Part shown: positions 43,384 through 51,820 of the stretch, piece after piece | Layout of the letters: each line of letters starts with the position of its first letter | How positions within the stretch are numbered: the first letter of the stretch is position 1 | Translations under genes and position numbers: made by a program | The notes under the pieces: generated by a model | Told to the model about the DNA's origin: nothing | Database searches by the model: none | Seen by the model: the letters and a program-made list of their open reading frames with translations, nothing else | Origin: Arenibacter aquaticus | GTDB taxonomy: Bacteria; Bacteroidota; Bacteroidia; Flavobacteriales; Flavobacteriaceae | Assembly: GCF_003957295.1 (NCBI RefSeq) | Contig: NZ_RQPJ01000001.1 | Span: forward strand, 62,001-126,000 | Direction: 5' to 3' | Length of the DNA: 64,000 nt

Positions 43384-46226
43384 CAATATATAAATTGAAA
43401 TTCCGGCAAGACCATCACTGACCAAAATAGGTCTTGCAATGCCTCTTCCTTTTTACTGGTCTGCAATGTACTGAGCAATATTTCCCTTTCCTTGGGCGTT
43501 GGACTACGGCCCAAGGTTTTTTGATATAGATCCACTACTATTTCCTTATTCTGACTACCATATTTAGCAAGCCAATCTGCTGCCCCCTCTTTGAGTACCC
43601 CATTAAAATACTCTCCATTGGTCAACTCTAGCGCCTGCAATAAAGTGGCTTGTTCGTCCCTGGAGGTAGCCACGTTCTCCCTACTTGGCCTTCCCATGGC
43701 CTTCATAAAAGGATGTTGTTTTACGAGGCTGGCCCTGGCAAATTTCTCTTTATGGCTTCCGAAAGTAAAGTTCACCAATTTATCCCAGTTGTTGGATCCA
43801 TAATTTCTCACTTTCTTCCAGCCATCAGGATCATAATCCAATGCCATCCATCCCTCCTCAGGCAAATTATGGGTACTCAACCAAGATGTATTGGAATTTA
43901 TCATAGTTTCCTCCCCATCCTTATAACGAACTTTCATAGCGAAAAGGATCCCTGCCGGATTGGCGATAGCCCCTTCATTAATACCTTCTATGGCGATTAC
44001 ATTTTTACCCGCAACAAGCATCTGGGTAACAGCAACCCTATCCACTTTTCTCCAGTCTGTTCCTTTGGAAACTTCTTTTCCATTTACATATAAGGTATAG
44101 GAATGATCAACCGAAATAAGAGCTGTAGCCTCTTCTACCTCTTTTTTTGCCAAGGTAAATACATGGCGAAAAAACCGTTTCCCTGGCTCGGGCAGTACAT
44201 CACGGTCATATTTCATTTCCCTGTGCCATATTCTGGATGTTGGCAAGTCTTCGTTTTTTGGATCATAGGCTACACCATAATACATTGGGGCTATAACCTG
44301 GCTTACGGCATCAGAGAATTGCTCAGCGCTGAGACGTCTCAATAAGGGGCCATTAAAGACATAACCGTTCTTTATCCCTTCGGCCGTAGCCAACCTGGTA
44401 GATCTTAACTGATAGGTCTTGGACGTTACTATCATTTTTATCAAATGTTTGATATCATAACCTGAGTCCACGAAATCTGCCGCCAACCAATCCAGCAAAT
44501 CTGCATTCCAAGGCTCATTGTCCATTTCATCTACCGGCTCTATGATCCCCCTGCCCATGAATCGCTTCCAAAACCTATTGGTAAGGGTTCTGTACAACCT
44601 CCCATTTTCTGGCTTCACCATTACCTGGGATAAGAGGGATAACCTTTCTTCAAGATTATCGGCATCTACCGAGCCCAATTCGGGGTACAGAAAGTTTACC
44701 TTGGCCATCTTCCCTATGGGCATATCGCAACGATTGAGCTCCAAAATAGAATCGGCAAAAACAGAAGCAAAACCATAGGACTGCTCTAAAGTAAGATTAC
44801 TTACAAAACTATTATGACAGGAAGCACATTTAACATTGACCCCCAATAGGGACTGACCTATATTCTGTGCAGCCTGCATTTCTGTTCGCTGACTGGCATT
44901 GACCAAGCCACGCCATTTTATACCTTTTATAAAGCCTTCGGATTCGGGAGTGGGGTTTACCAATTCCTTTACCATTGAATCATAGGATTTATTGGCCTCC
45001 AATGACTTGTACAGCCAATCTGTAATTTGCTTCCGCCCCCCCGTAATGAATCCTGTTCCGCTGTAATCATTCCGCAATAAATCATTCCAAAAACTCATCC
45101 AGTGCTGAGTATAGTTATGGGTATCCTCCAACAGGTGATCTACCAACTTGGCTCTTTTATCTCTATCGGTACTAGCTATAAATTCTTCTATATCTTCTGG
45201 TTGTGGCAGTAAGCCTATGATATCCAAATAGGCCCGTCTTATAAAAATCCTATCGTCAATTAGATCTGGCCATTCTGCCTTATTTTCCTCAAAATAGGCA
45301 TCCATTATTTTGTCAACAGGATGAATCTCGTCACTATGGCTTGGCAATATAGGTTTGGAAAGTGCCAGCGGGGCCTCAGGAAAAATTTTCAAAGCCCTAT
45401 CGGACCAGTGTGCCCCATTTTTGATCCATAGGCCAATAAGCTCTATTTCACTTTTTTTCAGGACCTTGCCCTTTTTTGGCATTACCTCATCATGATTGGA
45501 AGGAAGGCTGATCCTTCTAAAGAGTTCACTTTCACTTAGATTCCCGGCAACAATTACAGGGCCTGATTTACCACCTTTGAAGACCCCTTCCTTATTGTCC
45601 AATATCAACTCCCCTTTTTGTTTGTTCTCACTGTGACACTGATAACAGTTATGCGCTAAGATGGCCCGTACCCCCAGATTAAGGTCTTCTTGCTGTTTTT
45701 CCGATAATGAATCATGCTGTTGCAGTTCCGACAACAACAAAACCAGCTCGGCATTGTCATAAGCATCCTCGTTATGGGGCAAAACACTGGTTAAATAATC
45801 CTCCCCATGGGTAAGGCTGGCACCAAAATGCCCGGTAACCGCTAAAAAGATTACAGTTAGGGTAATCCCTAGTCTGTAATAAGCATAATTAAAAAGCTTA
45901 CCATTTAGGGTGTTATATAGTAATATCCAGGAAATTGTGGCCAGGAGCGCAGTGGCAATACCCACATTCTGATGCAGTAGAACAAGTTCTCCCTGATAGT
46001 CGTCATGGGAACGAAGCAACCAGCCCAATATAGCAGATAGGATAGCAAAGATACTCCCCAGGGCTACCATCCAATTAATGCCCTCCCTTAAACCTTGGCG
46101 CTTTCCCCCTATGGTCAATAACTCCAAAAAGTAGGCAACCACTAATAGACCTATTGGGAAGTGCACCACCATTGGGTGCAATCGGCCTAAAAACTGAAAT
46201 ATCCAGTCCCACGAATTTATATCCAT
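43383..46226 (-). CDS. Membrane-anchored DUF2231 / cytochrome c / DUF1549 / DUF1553 protein
   Basis: 947 aa. Residues 1-150 form a DUF2231-like membrane domain with about four helices (HPMVVHFPIGLLVV, SIFAILSAILGWLL and others). A Planctomycete-type cytochrome c domain follows, with heme motif C194-YQ-C197-H198 and a candidate Met ligand at 249. DUF1549 (about 300-500) contains a second CxxCH (C467-AS-C470-H471). DUF1553 forms the C-terminal part (about 530-940), interrupted by a beta-rich insert near 690-800 (LYVNGKEVSKGTDW) that looks like a carbohydrate-binding module. The pair with DUF1501 is common in planctomycetes next to sulfatases. Redox activity is inferred. Confidence 0.88.
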   Translation of the reverse strand: MDINSWDWIFQFLGRLHPMVVHFPIGLLVVAYFLELLTIGGKRQGLREGINWMVALGSIFAILSAILGWLLRSHDDYQGELVLLHQNVGIATALLATISWILLYNTLNGKLFNYAYYRLGITLTVIFLAVTGHFGASLTHGEDYLTSVLPHNEDAYDNAELVLLLSELQQHDSLSEKQQEDLNLGVRAILAHNCYQCHSENKQKGELILDNKEGVFKGGKSGPVIVAGNLSESELFRRISLPSNHDEVMPKKGKVLKKSEIELIGLWIKNGAHWSDRALKIFPEAPLALSKPILPSHSDEIHPVDKIMDAYFEENKAEWPDLIDDRIFIRRAYLDIIGLLPQPEDIEEFIASTDRDKRAKLVDHLLEDTHNYTQHWMSFWNDLLRNDYSGTGFITGGRKQITDWLYKSLEANKSYDSMVKELVNPTPESEGFIKGIKWRGLVNASQRTEMQAAQNIGQSLLGVNVKCASCHNSFVSNLTLEQSYGFASVFADSILELNRCDMPIGKMAKVNFLYPELGSVDADNLEERLSLLSQVMVKPENGRLYRTLTNRFWKRFMGRGIIEPVDEMDNEPWNADLLDWLAADFVDSGYDIKHLIKMIVTSKTYQLRSTRLATAEGIKNGYVFNGPLLRRLSAEQFSDAVSQVIAPMYYGVAYDPKNEDLPTSRIWHREMKYDRDVLPEPGKRFFRHVFTLAKKEVEEATALISVDHSYTLYVNGKEVSKGTDWRKVDRVAVTQMLVAGKNVIAIEGINEGAIANPAGILFAMKVRYKDGEETMINSNTSWLSTHNLPEEGWMALDYDPDGWKKVRNYGSNNWDKLVNFTFGSHKEKFARASLVKQHPFMKAMGRPSRENVATSRDEQATLLQALELTNGEYFNGVLKEGAADWLAKYGSQNKEIVVDLYQKTLGRSPTPKEREILLSTLQTSKKEEALQDLFWSVMVLPEFQFIY

Positions 46227-46570
46227 AGCTGCAATTTAATATTTTTTTATTAACCCCATCAAACTGTGACACCTATGTAATGGCAATCCGTAACATGGCA
46301 AATAAAAAGTACTCAACTGGCTTCAGCAAGGTGATGAAAAAAAAGGTCTAGGACCTGTAGGAACAATTCATAAATGTTTAATGGAAATTAAGTTAATTCC
46401 AAAACTATGGCAAAAACCAGCAGTGAATTTTACTTGTGGATAAGGTGTAGTACAACCTAAAGGCAGGACTATTGAGTAGAAAAGTGTTCTAATAGAAGTA
46501 ATGTAGGACTATACTGAGAGTCTCTCTGGGAACAGTGACAGTAAAAGACCATTTTGTAATGGGCTATATG
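46227..46570. other. Non-coding spacer upstream of the DUF1553 gene
   Basis: About 340 bases with no convincing ORF or RNA gene. It must hold the promoter of the DUF1553-DUF1501 pair on the minus strand, but I see no good match to TTG-N19-TAnnTTTG. The nearest is TTG followed by TTAAATTG just before the start, which is a poor fit. Confidence 0.5.
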
Positions 46571-46855
46571 TTATTTTTGGGCAGCTTTCATACTATCCAC
46601 TTCCTTTCTGAAGCGCAATATCATTAAACTATCCAACTGCCCGCCTATGCTATCTCGCATGATGGACCAATTGTCCGAATTCATTTCTCCGGCATATCTC
46701 ATTATTTTGTTAAATCTTGACACATTGAACCGATTGGCTTTCCAGGCCGCTGCGGTACTCTCCTTGTGCTTCAGGTCCTGCAGATAAATTCCTACTACAA
46801 AACCAACCACTACGATCCCCAATACCACTAACCAACGAGCCGTTGTTTTAGACAT
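46571..46855 (-). CDS. Small membrane-anchored protein of unknown function
   Basis: 94 aa with one N-terminal membrane segment (about 8-25, RWLVVLGIVVVGFVVGIYL) and a charged helical remainder with a Met/Arg/Lys-rich end. No domain recognised. It lies between the kduD terminator region and the DUF1553 gene on the same strand and might be co-regulated with either. Confidence 0.5.
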   Translation of the reverse strand: MSKTTARWLVVLGIVVVGFVVGIYLQDLKHKESTAAAWKANRFNVSRFNKIMRYAGEMNSDNWSIMRDSIGGQLDSLMILRFRKEVDSMKAAQK

Positions 46856-46981
46856 TCTTACAATTTTAAATTAAATAATATACCATCCATTACAGGATAC
46901 TATATTTACGATAGGAACAGTACTCTTGGACCCCATTGTTAAGAACTATTATTGCCGCAATTAAATGGACCCTTGACGTAT

Positions 46982-47077
46982 TTAAACAAATTTCGACAAA
47001 ATAAGTACAAAAACAATGAGTGCAAAAGCACCACTAAACGTCAACATAAGGTCTATAAAATTAAATTTCCGTTTCAT
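46982..47077 (-). CDS. Possible 31-residue membrane peptide
   Basis: Reads MKRKFNFIDLMLTFSG then a hydrophobic run ending KFV. A basic start and single hydrophobic helix with an A-rich stretch just upstream look plausible, but at this length chance is a serious alternative. Confidence 0.25.
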   Translation of the reverse strand: MKRKFNFIDLMLTFSGAFALIVFVLILSKFV

Positions 47078-47279
47078 CTTTTTACAATTTACCGCTTTTC
47101 CATTATAACGGATACCAAACAGCTGCTTACCTAAACTTATAATCTTAGGTCTTGGGACAATATTTCCTAAAATTGCGCTATCCTTGGCAAGCAACAGATT
47201 TAATTAAAATTACTTTAGTTGGCGCAACATTCAAAATATCACCGTTCAACTTTATCAAACCTTGGATAAAATGTAGTAT

Positions 47280-47317
47280 TGGAAACAAAAACGGACGGGT
47301 ATAAGGGCCCGTCCGTT
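47280..47317 (-). terminator. Terminator of the kduI-kduD unit
   Basis: Arms AACGGACGGG (47290-47299) and CCCGTCCGTT (47308-47317) enclose eight bases. On the minus strand they are followed by TTTTGTTT. It closes the kduI-kduD transcript. Confidence 0.85.
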
Positions 47318-47411
47318 AAAAATAAGTTATGTAGATTGCGGTATGGCCTTAAGACCGAATACAAATTAATTGTCCTTTGTTGGCTATCTGGACCATACCC
47401 CTTAAAGGTGT

Positions 47412-48206
47412 TTAATCCTCGTTACTGGGTTTACCTATAGTGGCCAAAATACCTCCATCTACGTATAGAATATGTCCATTGACAAAATCACTGGCTTTGG
47501 AAGCTAGGAATATGGCCGCCCCTGCCAAGTCGTCCGGGTCTCCCCATTTGGCCGCTGGTGTTCTATTAATAATGAAGTCGTTAAACGGATGGCCATCAAC
47601 GCGTATGGGAGCGGTTTGGGAAGTTGCAAAATAACCAGGCCCAATTCCGTTGATCTGGATATTGTGTTTAGCCCATTCCGTGGCCATATTTTGGGTCAAC
47701 ATTTTAAGCCCTCCCTTGGCAGCCGCATAAGCTCCAACGGTATTTCTACCCAACTCGCTCATCATGGAGCAAATATTTATAATTTTCCCCTGTTTTCTTT
47801 CTATCATGCTTTTAACCACCTGCTTGGAAACAATAAAGGGACTCACAAGATCCACATCCAAAACCTCCTTAAAATCCGCTACCTCCATTTCTTCAAGAGG
47901 CGTACGTTTTATTATGCCGGCATTGTTTACCAAAATATCTATAGGCCCCACCTTGGTATATATATCGTTCACCGCCTGACGCACTTCCAATTCGCTAGTT
48001 ACATCAAACTGAAAACCAACAGCTTTGATACCCTCTGCCTCGTAAATCTTAACGGCATCGTCTACTTTTTTCTTGGATGAATTCCCATTTACAACAATGG
48101 TTGCACCGGCTTTCCCCAGTCCTTTGGCCATGGCCATACCCAAGCCATGTGTGCTCCCGGTTACCAAAGCTACTTTTCCCTGTAAGTTAAATAATGCTGT
48201 ACTCAT
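47412..48206 (-). CDS. kduD: 2-dehydro-3-deoxy-D-gluconate 5-dehydrogenase
   Basis: 264 aa short-chain dehydrogenase. The NAD-binding TGSTHGLGMAMAKGL starts at T16, NNAG at 94-97, catalytic S147, Y160 and K164, and the C-terminal VNGHILYVDGG. It oxidises or reduces 2,5-diketo-3-deoxygluconate to 2-keto-3-deoxygluconate, the second step for unsaturated or 5-keto uronates released by polysaccharide lyases or unsaturated glucuronyl hydrolases. It begins one base after the kduI stop, so the two are a tight pair ending at a strong terminator. Confidence 0.93.
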   Translation of the reverse strand: MSTALFNLQGKVALVTGSTHGLGMAMAKGLGKAGATIVVNGNSSKKKVDDAVKIYEAEGIKAVGFQFDVTSELEVRQAVNDIYTKVGPIDILVNNAGIIKRTPLEEMEVADFKEVLDVDLVSPFIVSKQVVKSMIERKQGKIINICSMMSELGRNTVGAYAAAKGGLKMLTQNMATEWAKHNIQINGIGPGYFATSQTAPIRVDGHPFNDFIINRTPAAKWGDPDDLAGAAIFLASKASDFVNGHILYVDGGILATIGKPSNED

Positions 48207-48207
48207 T

Positions 48208-49047
48208 TTATCTAAGTTCTGTGATTTTTGCTACGTCCATATCCCCATAGTCCAGGTTTTCCCCGGCCATTCCCCATATAAAAGTATAGTTGGATGTACC
48301 TGACCCACAATGTATGGACCATGGTGGGGATATAACGGCTTCGTGATTCTGCATCCATATATGTCTGGTTTCTTGCGGTTGCCCCATAAAATGGCAAACA
48401 GATTGTCCTTCTGGTACATCTAAATAAAAATAAACTTCCATTCGGCGATCGTGGACATGTGCAGGCATAGTATTCCAAACACTTCCTGCCTTCAATTCTG
48501 TCATCCCCATTTGCAACTGACAGGTATCTACAATTCCCCCAATGATCATTTGGTTTACGGTTCTGTGATTGGCGGTTTCCAAGGACCCTAATTCCAATTT
48601 ATTGGCATCCTGTAAGCTCACTTTTTTAGTAGGAAAGTTCTTGTGGGCCGGAGCCGAATTTATATAATATTGAGCAGGTTGGGCTTCATCTTCGCTTTTA
48701 AAGATTACTTCCTTTGCCCCCATCCCAATATAGAGCGCATCCTTGTGCCCCATGGAATAGGTAGTACCATCCACCTCAACGGATCCGTTCTGACCTACAT
48801 TTATGATTCCCATTTCCCTTCTTTCCAGAAAGTATTCGGCCTTTAACGGATCTATTGTTTCTAGTTTCAACGGTTTCCCCGGAACTGCCGAACCGGCAAT
48901 GTAACGATCATAATGGGTATAGGTAAGGTTAATTTTCCCTTTCTCCATTAAATTGGATATCAAGAATTCATCCCGCAAAGCGGTGGTGTCATACTTTTTT
49001 ACGGCTTCCGGGCTGGAAGCATATCTGGTTTCATACGAAGTTGCCAT
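48208..49047 (-). CDS. kduI: 5-keto-4-deoxyuronate isomerase
   Basis: 279 aa double cupin. The zinc site reads PAHVHDRRMEVYFYLD, with H197, H199 and E204 as ligands and a further His near 246 (SIHCGSG). Other family blocks are LERREMGIINVG and GSVWNTMPAH. It converts 4-deoxy-L-threo-5-hexosulose uronate to 2,5-diketo-3-deoxygluconate. It leads the kduI-kduD pair. A right half-site TGTAATCGA on the minus strand (within 49226-49239) about 180 bases upstream resembles a LacI-family operator. Confidence 0.95.
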   Translation of the reverse strand: MATSYETRYASSPEAVKKYDTTALRDEFLISNLMEKGKINLTYTHYDRYIAGSAVPGKPLKLETIDPLKAEYFLERREMGIINVGQNGSVEVDGTTYSMGHKDALYIGMGAKEVIFKSEDEAQPAQYYINSAPAHKNFPTKKVSLQDANKLELGSLETANHRTVNQMIIGGIVDTCQLQMGMTELKAGSVWNTMPAHVHDRRMEVYFYLDVPEGQSVCHFMGQPQETRHIWMQNHEAVISPPWSIHCGSGTSNYTFIWGMAGENLDYGDMDVAKITELR

Positions 49048-49225
49048 AGCTACTATTTTAGTTTAAATTTCTAGATTACTGTATAAGATATTAATTTTCC
49101 GGTATCAATTGGTACACTTCCAATATGGACAGGTCATGAAATTAGTCTTAAAGGCAATTCCCAAAGTGTTCCAAAAACATTTTAGACGACTACCGCAAAA
49201 TATTCCATAAAAGTAACAAAAATTA

Positions 49226-49239
49226 TACAATCGATTACA
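49226..49239. promoter_or_regulatory. Possible LacI-family operator upstream of kduI
   Basis: The 14-base site has a symmetric AATCGATT core. One half matches TGTAAT, while the other reads TACAAT, two transitions away. LacI-type regulators of uronate catabolism in Bacteroidetes bind such centres. Only one copy was seen here. Confidence 0.3.
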
Positions 49240-49340
49240 TTAAAAGATATATTGACATCACAGCGATGTATTCTGAGCATATAATCAAGATTACAAACCG
49301 AATAATTGACTCATAACAAAACCTATAAGAGTATGGTTTA

Positions 49341-49378
49341 TCAAAAGAATCCGCCTCAGGTTCTGAGACGGATTCTTA
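49341..49378 (-). terminator. Hairpin after the GH20-GH29-GH92 operon
   Basis: Arms 49345-49353 and 49369-49377 (AAGAATCCG/CGGATTCTT) extend inwards by CTCAG/CTGAG. On the minus strand they are followed by a short T-rich stretch. It is about 75 bases beyond the GH20 stop. Confidence 0.6.
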
Positions 49379-49450
49379 TTGTTATGAGCTCCAATATATT
49401 CATAGGGCACCGTTATATTAAAAGGGAACAGCAGGGCTTTCCCTTTTTTA

Positions 49451-51751
49451 TCAATACCCGGTTACCTCTTTATTTATGGGCTTCAAATCTTCCCCTTGCA
49501 CTCCCTGCCACACTTTTATCATTCTTGGGTTACTACTGGGTTTATAGTGTACCGAAATAGCATGCCACCCTTTTTTAAGAGCCACGGTACCATATCGTTT
49601 TCTTGGTCCGTGGTAACCACCATTGTCTACCGTTAAGGCTCCGTCCAAATAGACCATACTGCCACCGTCTGCTTGGGATTCAAAAACGTAAATGGCATCT
49701 TTTTCGGCCTTAAAGAAGCCCTCGTATATCACGGAAAAATTTGTTTCCTCTTTTAATTCCCCTAATTCTATCCCATCCACTGATGTCCAATTTGCGGTTG
49801 TGGGCGTCTTGATCTCCTCTACCTTTTTATATTTTCCTTTGGGCACCCATCTTTTTAATCCACTGTTTTCTGGAGAAACATCCAAGGCCTCAACAAAATC
49901 CTTTTTAACAATTTTGGTCGATTTTAGATCGTTAAATATGTCATCGCGATAGGCACGGGCTTTAATTGTACCCGTATCCTTTACCACAATTGGGCTCTTA
50001 TACCTCAAAGAATTTTTATTGGGAACACTACCATCCAGGGTATAAAAAATTTCCACGCCCTCCATGGGATAGGCCAAATTTAGTTTAACCGATGTACTGT
50101 CTACCATGGCAATTTCCCTTTGCAACCCCTCTACCGCCGGTATGTAGTAATGGACATCCAATACATCCAAACGATCATATTGCTTTTGCACACTCCCGTT
50201 GAAGGATTCAAAATCCTTAGCCTCCTTGGCAACCCATCCCGTTTCCGCTACGGCAAACATTCTGGGGAAAGCCTGATATTGCAATCTCTTAAAATTGGGA
50301 ATCCACTCGGACCAAAGGTTGGCCTGTAACCCTAGGATATGTTCTTCCTGTTCCGGGCTAAAGCTTTCAGGTACGGGTTCATAGTTATAAACCCTTTCCA
50401 ATTTATTCCCCTCGTTCAAATAATCAAAATAATAGGCTGCTGTAGTAGTTACCACAATATCGTTTCCATTCTGGGCCGCTATTTGTGGTGCCTTAGGCGC
50501 CCAGTTTCTCCACCACATCATAGAAGCGCCTTTTGTTAAGCCCCCACGTACAATCTCGTCCCATCCCATGAGCTGCTTTCCTTGGGATTGCAGGTAATGC
50601 TCAATATCCCTGTTAAAATGGGATTGCAGCTCGTGCTCATCCTTGAGTCCGTTTTCCTGAATTACCTTCTGACAATGGGGACATTGCTCCCACGATTTAA
50701 TATTTACCTCATCCCCACCAATGTGCACATATTTGGAAGGAAAAAGGTCTACCACTTCGGACAATATGTTTTTCATAAATTCGTAAGTGGTTTCCTTTCC
50801 CAAACAGGCTGGATAGGTAAAAACAGTATCCCAACCAGATTCTTCGTTACAAGATAGAAATGGGTAATTGTCTATAGCAGATTTAAAATGCCCGGGCATA
50901 TCAATTTCCGGGATCACGGTTATACATCTGTCCTCTGCATAGGCCACAATTTCCTTTATTTGCTCTTGGGTATAAAAGCCTCCATACTTACGTTCACCAT
51001 CAATTTCCCTAAAGTTGGATTCATCAATCTTATACAATTCATTTTCTACTGCCCGTGTATTGCATATAGTATCTTGGTTATTCGGAATTCTCCAGGCTCC
51101 TTTTGCTGTCAATAGGGGATATTTCTTAATCTCCAATCGCCATCCCTGATCATCTGTTAAATGCATATGATAGGTATTCAGCTTGTATAGGGCCATATAA
51201 TCCAAGAAGGCCTTTACCTCATCCATCTTAAAAAAATGCCTACTAAAATCCATATGCATTCCTCTCCATTGAAAACGGGGTTCATCTTCTACCTCAGCAC
51301 AAGGAACAAACCATTCAGTGTCAACAACCTCTTGACTTTCTATAGCCGCTGGCAATAATTGCCTAAGGGTTTGAACGGCATTAAAAAAACCGCTTTCCCC
51401 AGACGCCGTAACAAGGATTTTATTGGGATTCACGCTAAGGTTATAGGCTCCCTTTTTTAATCCCTCTACAGACTCAAATACCACGCCTTCCTCTAATTTC
51501 TCCCTGGATATTTCCAGGTCATAATCCGCCGCTTTATTAAATAGGCCCAGCAAATAGTTGGCGGCTTTTTGTTGACTTTGATCGTCCAAACTGATCACAG
51601 TATTGGCATTGAACTCAAAAGAGCTATCCTTTAACTGAAAACTGGACGGCTTTGGTAACAGAGAGATATCGTCGGCACTAAATGATGGTCTCTTACTTGA
51701 GCAGGACGCTATAACCATAGCAACCCACAATAACGTTATATACTTTTTCAT
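49451..51751 (-). CDS. GH20 beta-N-acetylhexosaminidase, lipoprotein
   Basis: 766 aa from ATG 51751. The start is a type II signal peptide (LLWVAMVIASC, Cys17); the longer frame from 51811 hides it. An N-terminal GH20b domain is followed by the catalytic barrel (from about 150) with HMHLTDDQGWRLEIKKYP and the catalytic pair D347-E348 in HIGGDEVN. A chitobiase-type C-terminal segment (IFYTLDGSVPN) and a terminal PA14-like region (GFFKAEKDAIYVFESQADGGSMVYLDG) follow. It removes terminal beta-linked GlcNAc or GalNAc. It is the last gene of the operon; the terminal PA14-like piece may bind glycan at the surface. Confidence 0.92.
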   Translation of the reverse strand: MKKYITLLWVAMVIASCSSKRPSFSADDISLLPKPSSFQLKDSSFEFNANTVISLDDQSQQKAANYLLGLFNKAADYDLEISREKLEEGVVFESVEGLKKGAYNLSVNPNKILVTASGESGFFNAVQTLRQLLPAAIESQEVVDTEWFVPCAEVEDEPRFQWRGMHMDFSRHFFKMDEVKAFLDYMALYKLNTYHMHLTDDQGWRLEIKKYPLLTAKGAWRIPNNQDTICNTRAVENELYKIDESNFREIDGERKYGGFYTQEQIKEIVAYAEDRCITVIPEIDMPGHFKSAIDNYPFLSCNEESGWDTVFTYPACLGKETTYEFMKNILSEVVDLFPSKYVHIGGDEVNIKSWEQCPHCQKVIQENGLKDEHELQSHFNRDIEHYLQSQGKQLMGWDEIVRGGLTKGASMMWWRNWAPKAPQIAAQNGNDIVVTTTAAYYFDYLNEGNKLERVYNYEPVPESFSPEQEEHILGLQANLWSEWIPNFKRLQYQAFPRMFAVAETGWVAKEAKDFESFNGSVQKQYDRLDVLDVHYYIPAVEGLQREIAMVDSTSVKLNLAYPMEGVEIFYTLDGSVPNKNSLRYKSPIVVKDTGTIKARAYRDDIFNDLKSTKIVKKDFVEALDVSPENSGLKRWVPKGKYKKVEEIKTPTTANWTSVDGIELGELKEETNFSVIYEGFFKAEKDAIYVFESQADGGSMVYLDGALTVDNGGYHGPRKRYGTVALKKGWHAISVHYKPSSNPRMIKVWQGVQGEDLKPINKEVTGY

Positions 51752-51820
51752 TTCTTTTAATTTTTTCGGCAGGCAAACTGGTTCACCTAATACTCCAATT
51801 GCCCAGCGCACTGATATTAC

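Larger units (their letters stand above)
46856..47411. other. Spacer between kduD and the small membrane protein gene
   Basis: About 550 bases. It holds the terminator of the kduI-kduD unit (47280-47317) and a possible 31 aa membrane peptide gene on the minus strand (46982-47077). The rest shows nothing recognisable. Confidence 0.5.
49048..49450. other. Intergenic region with operator candidate and hairpin
   Basis: About 400 bases between kduI and the GH20 lipoprotein gene. It carries the imperfect palindrome at 49226-49239 and the stem-loop at 49345-49377. No gene was recognised on either strand. Confidence 0.5.

Noticed and set aside
48212-48478. Same-strand open frames inside kduI
   Set aside because: Other-frame readings of the conserved cupin sequence; no independent start signal.
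49341-49378. CRISPR or transposon inverted repeat
   Set aside because: A single stem-loop close to an operon end, with no repeats or transposase nearby; better read as a terminator.
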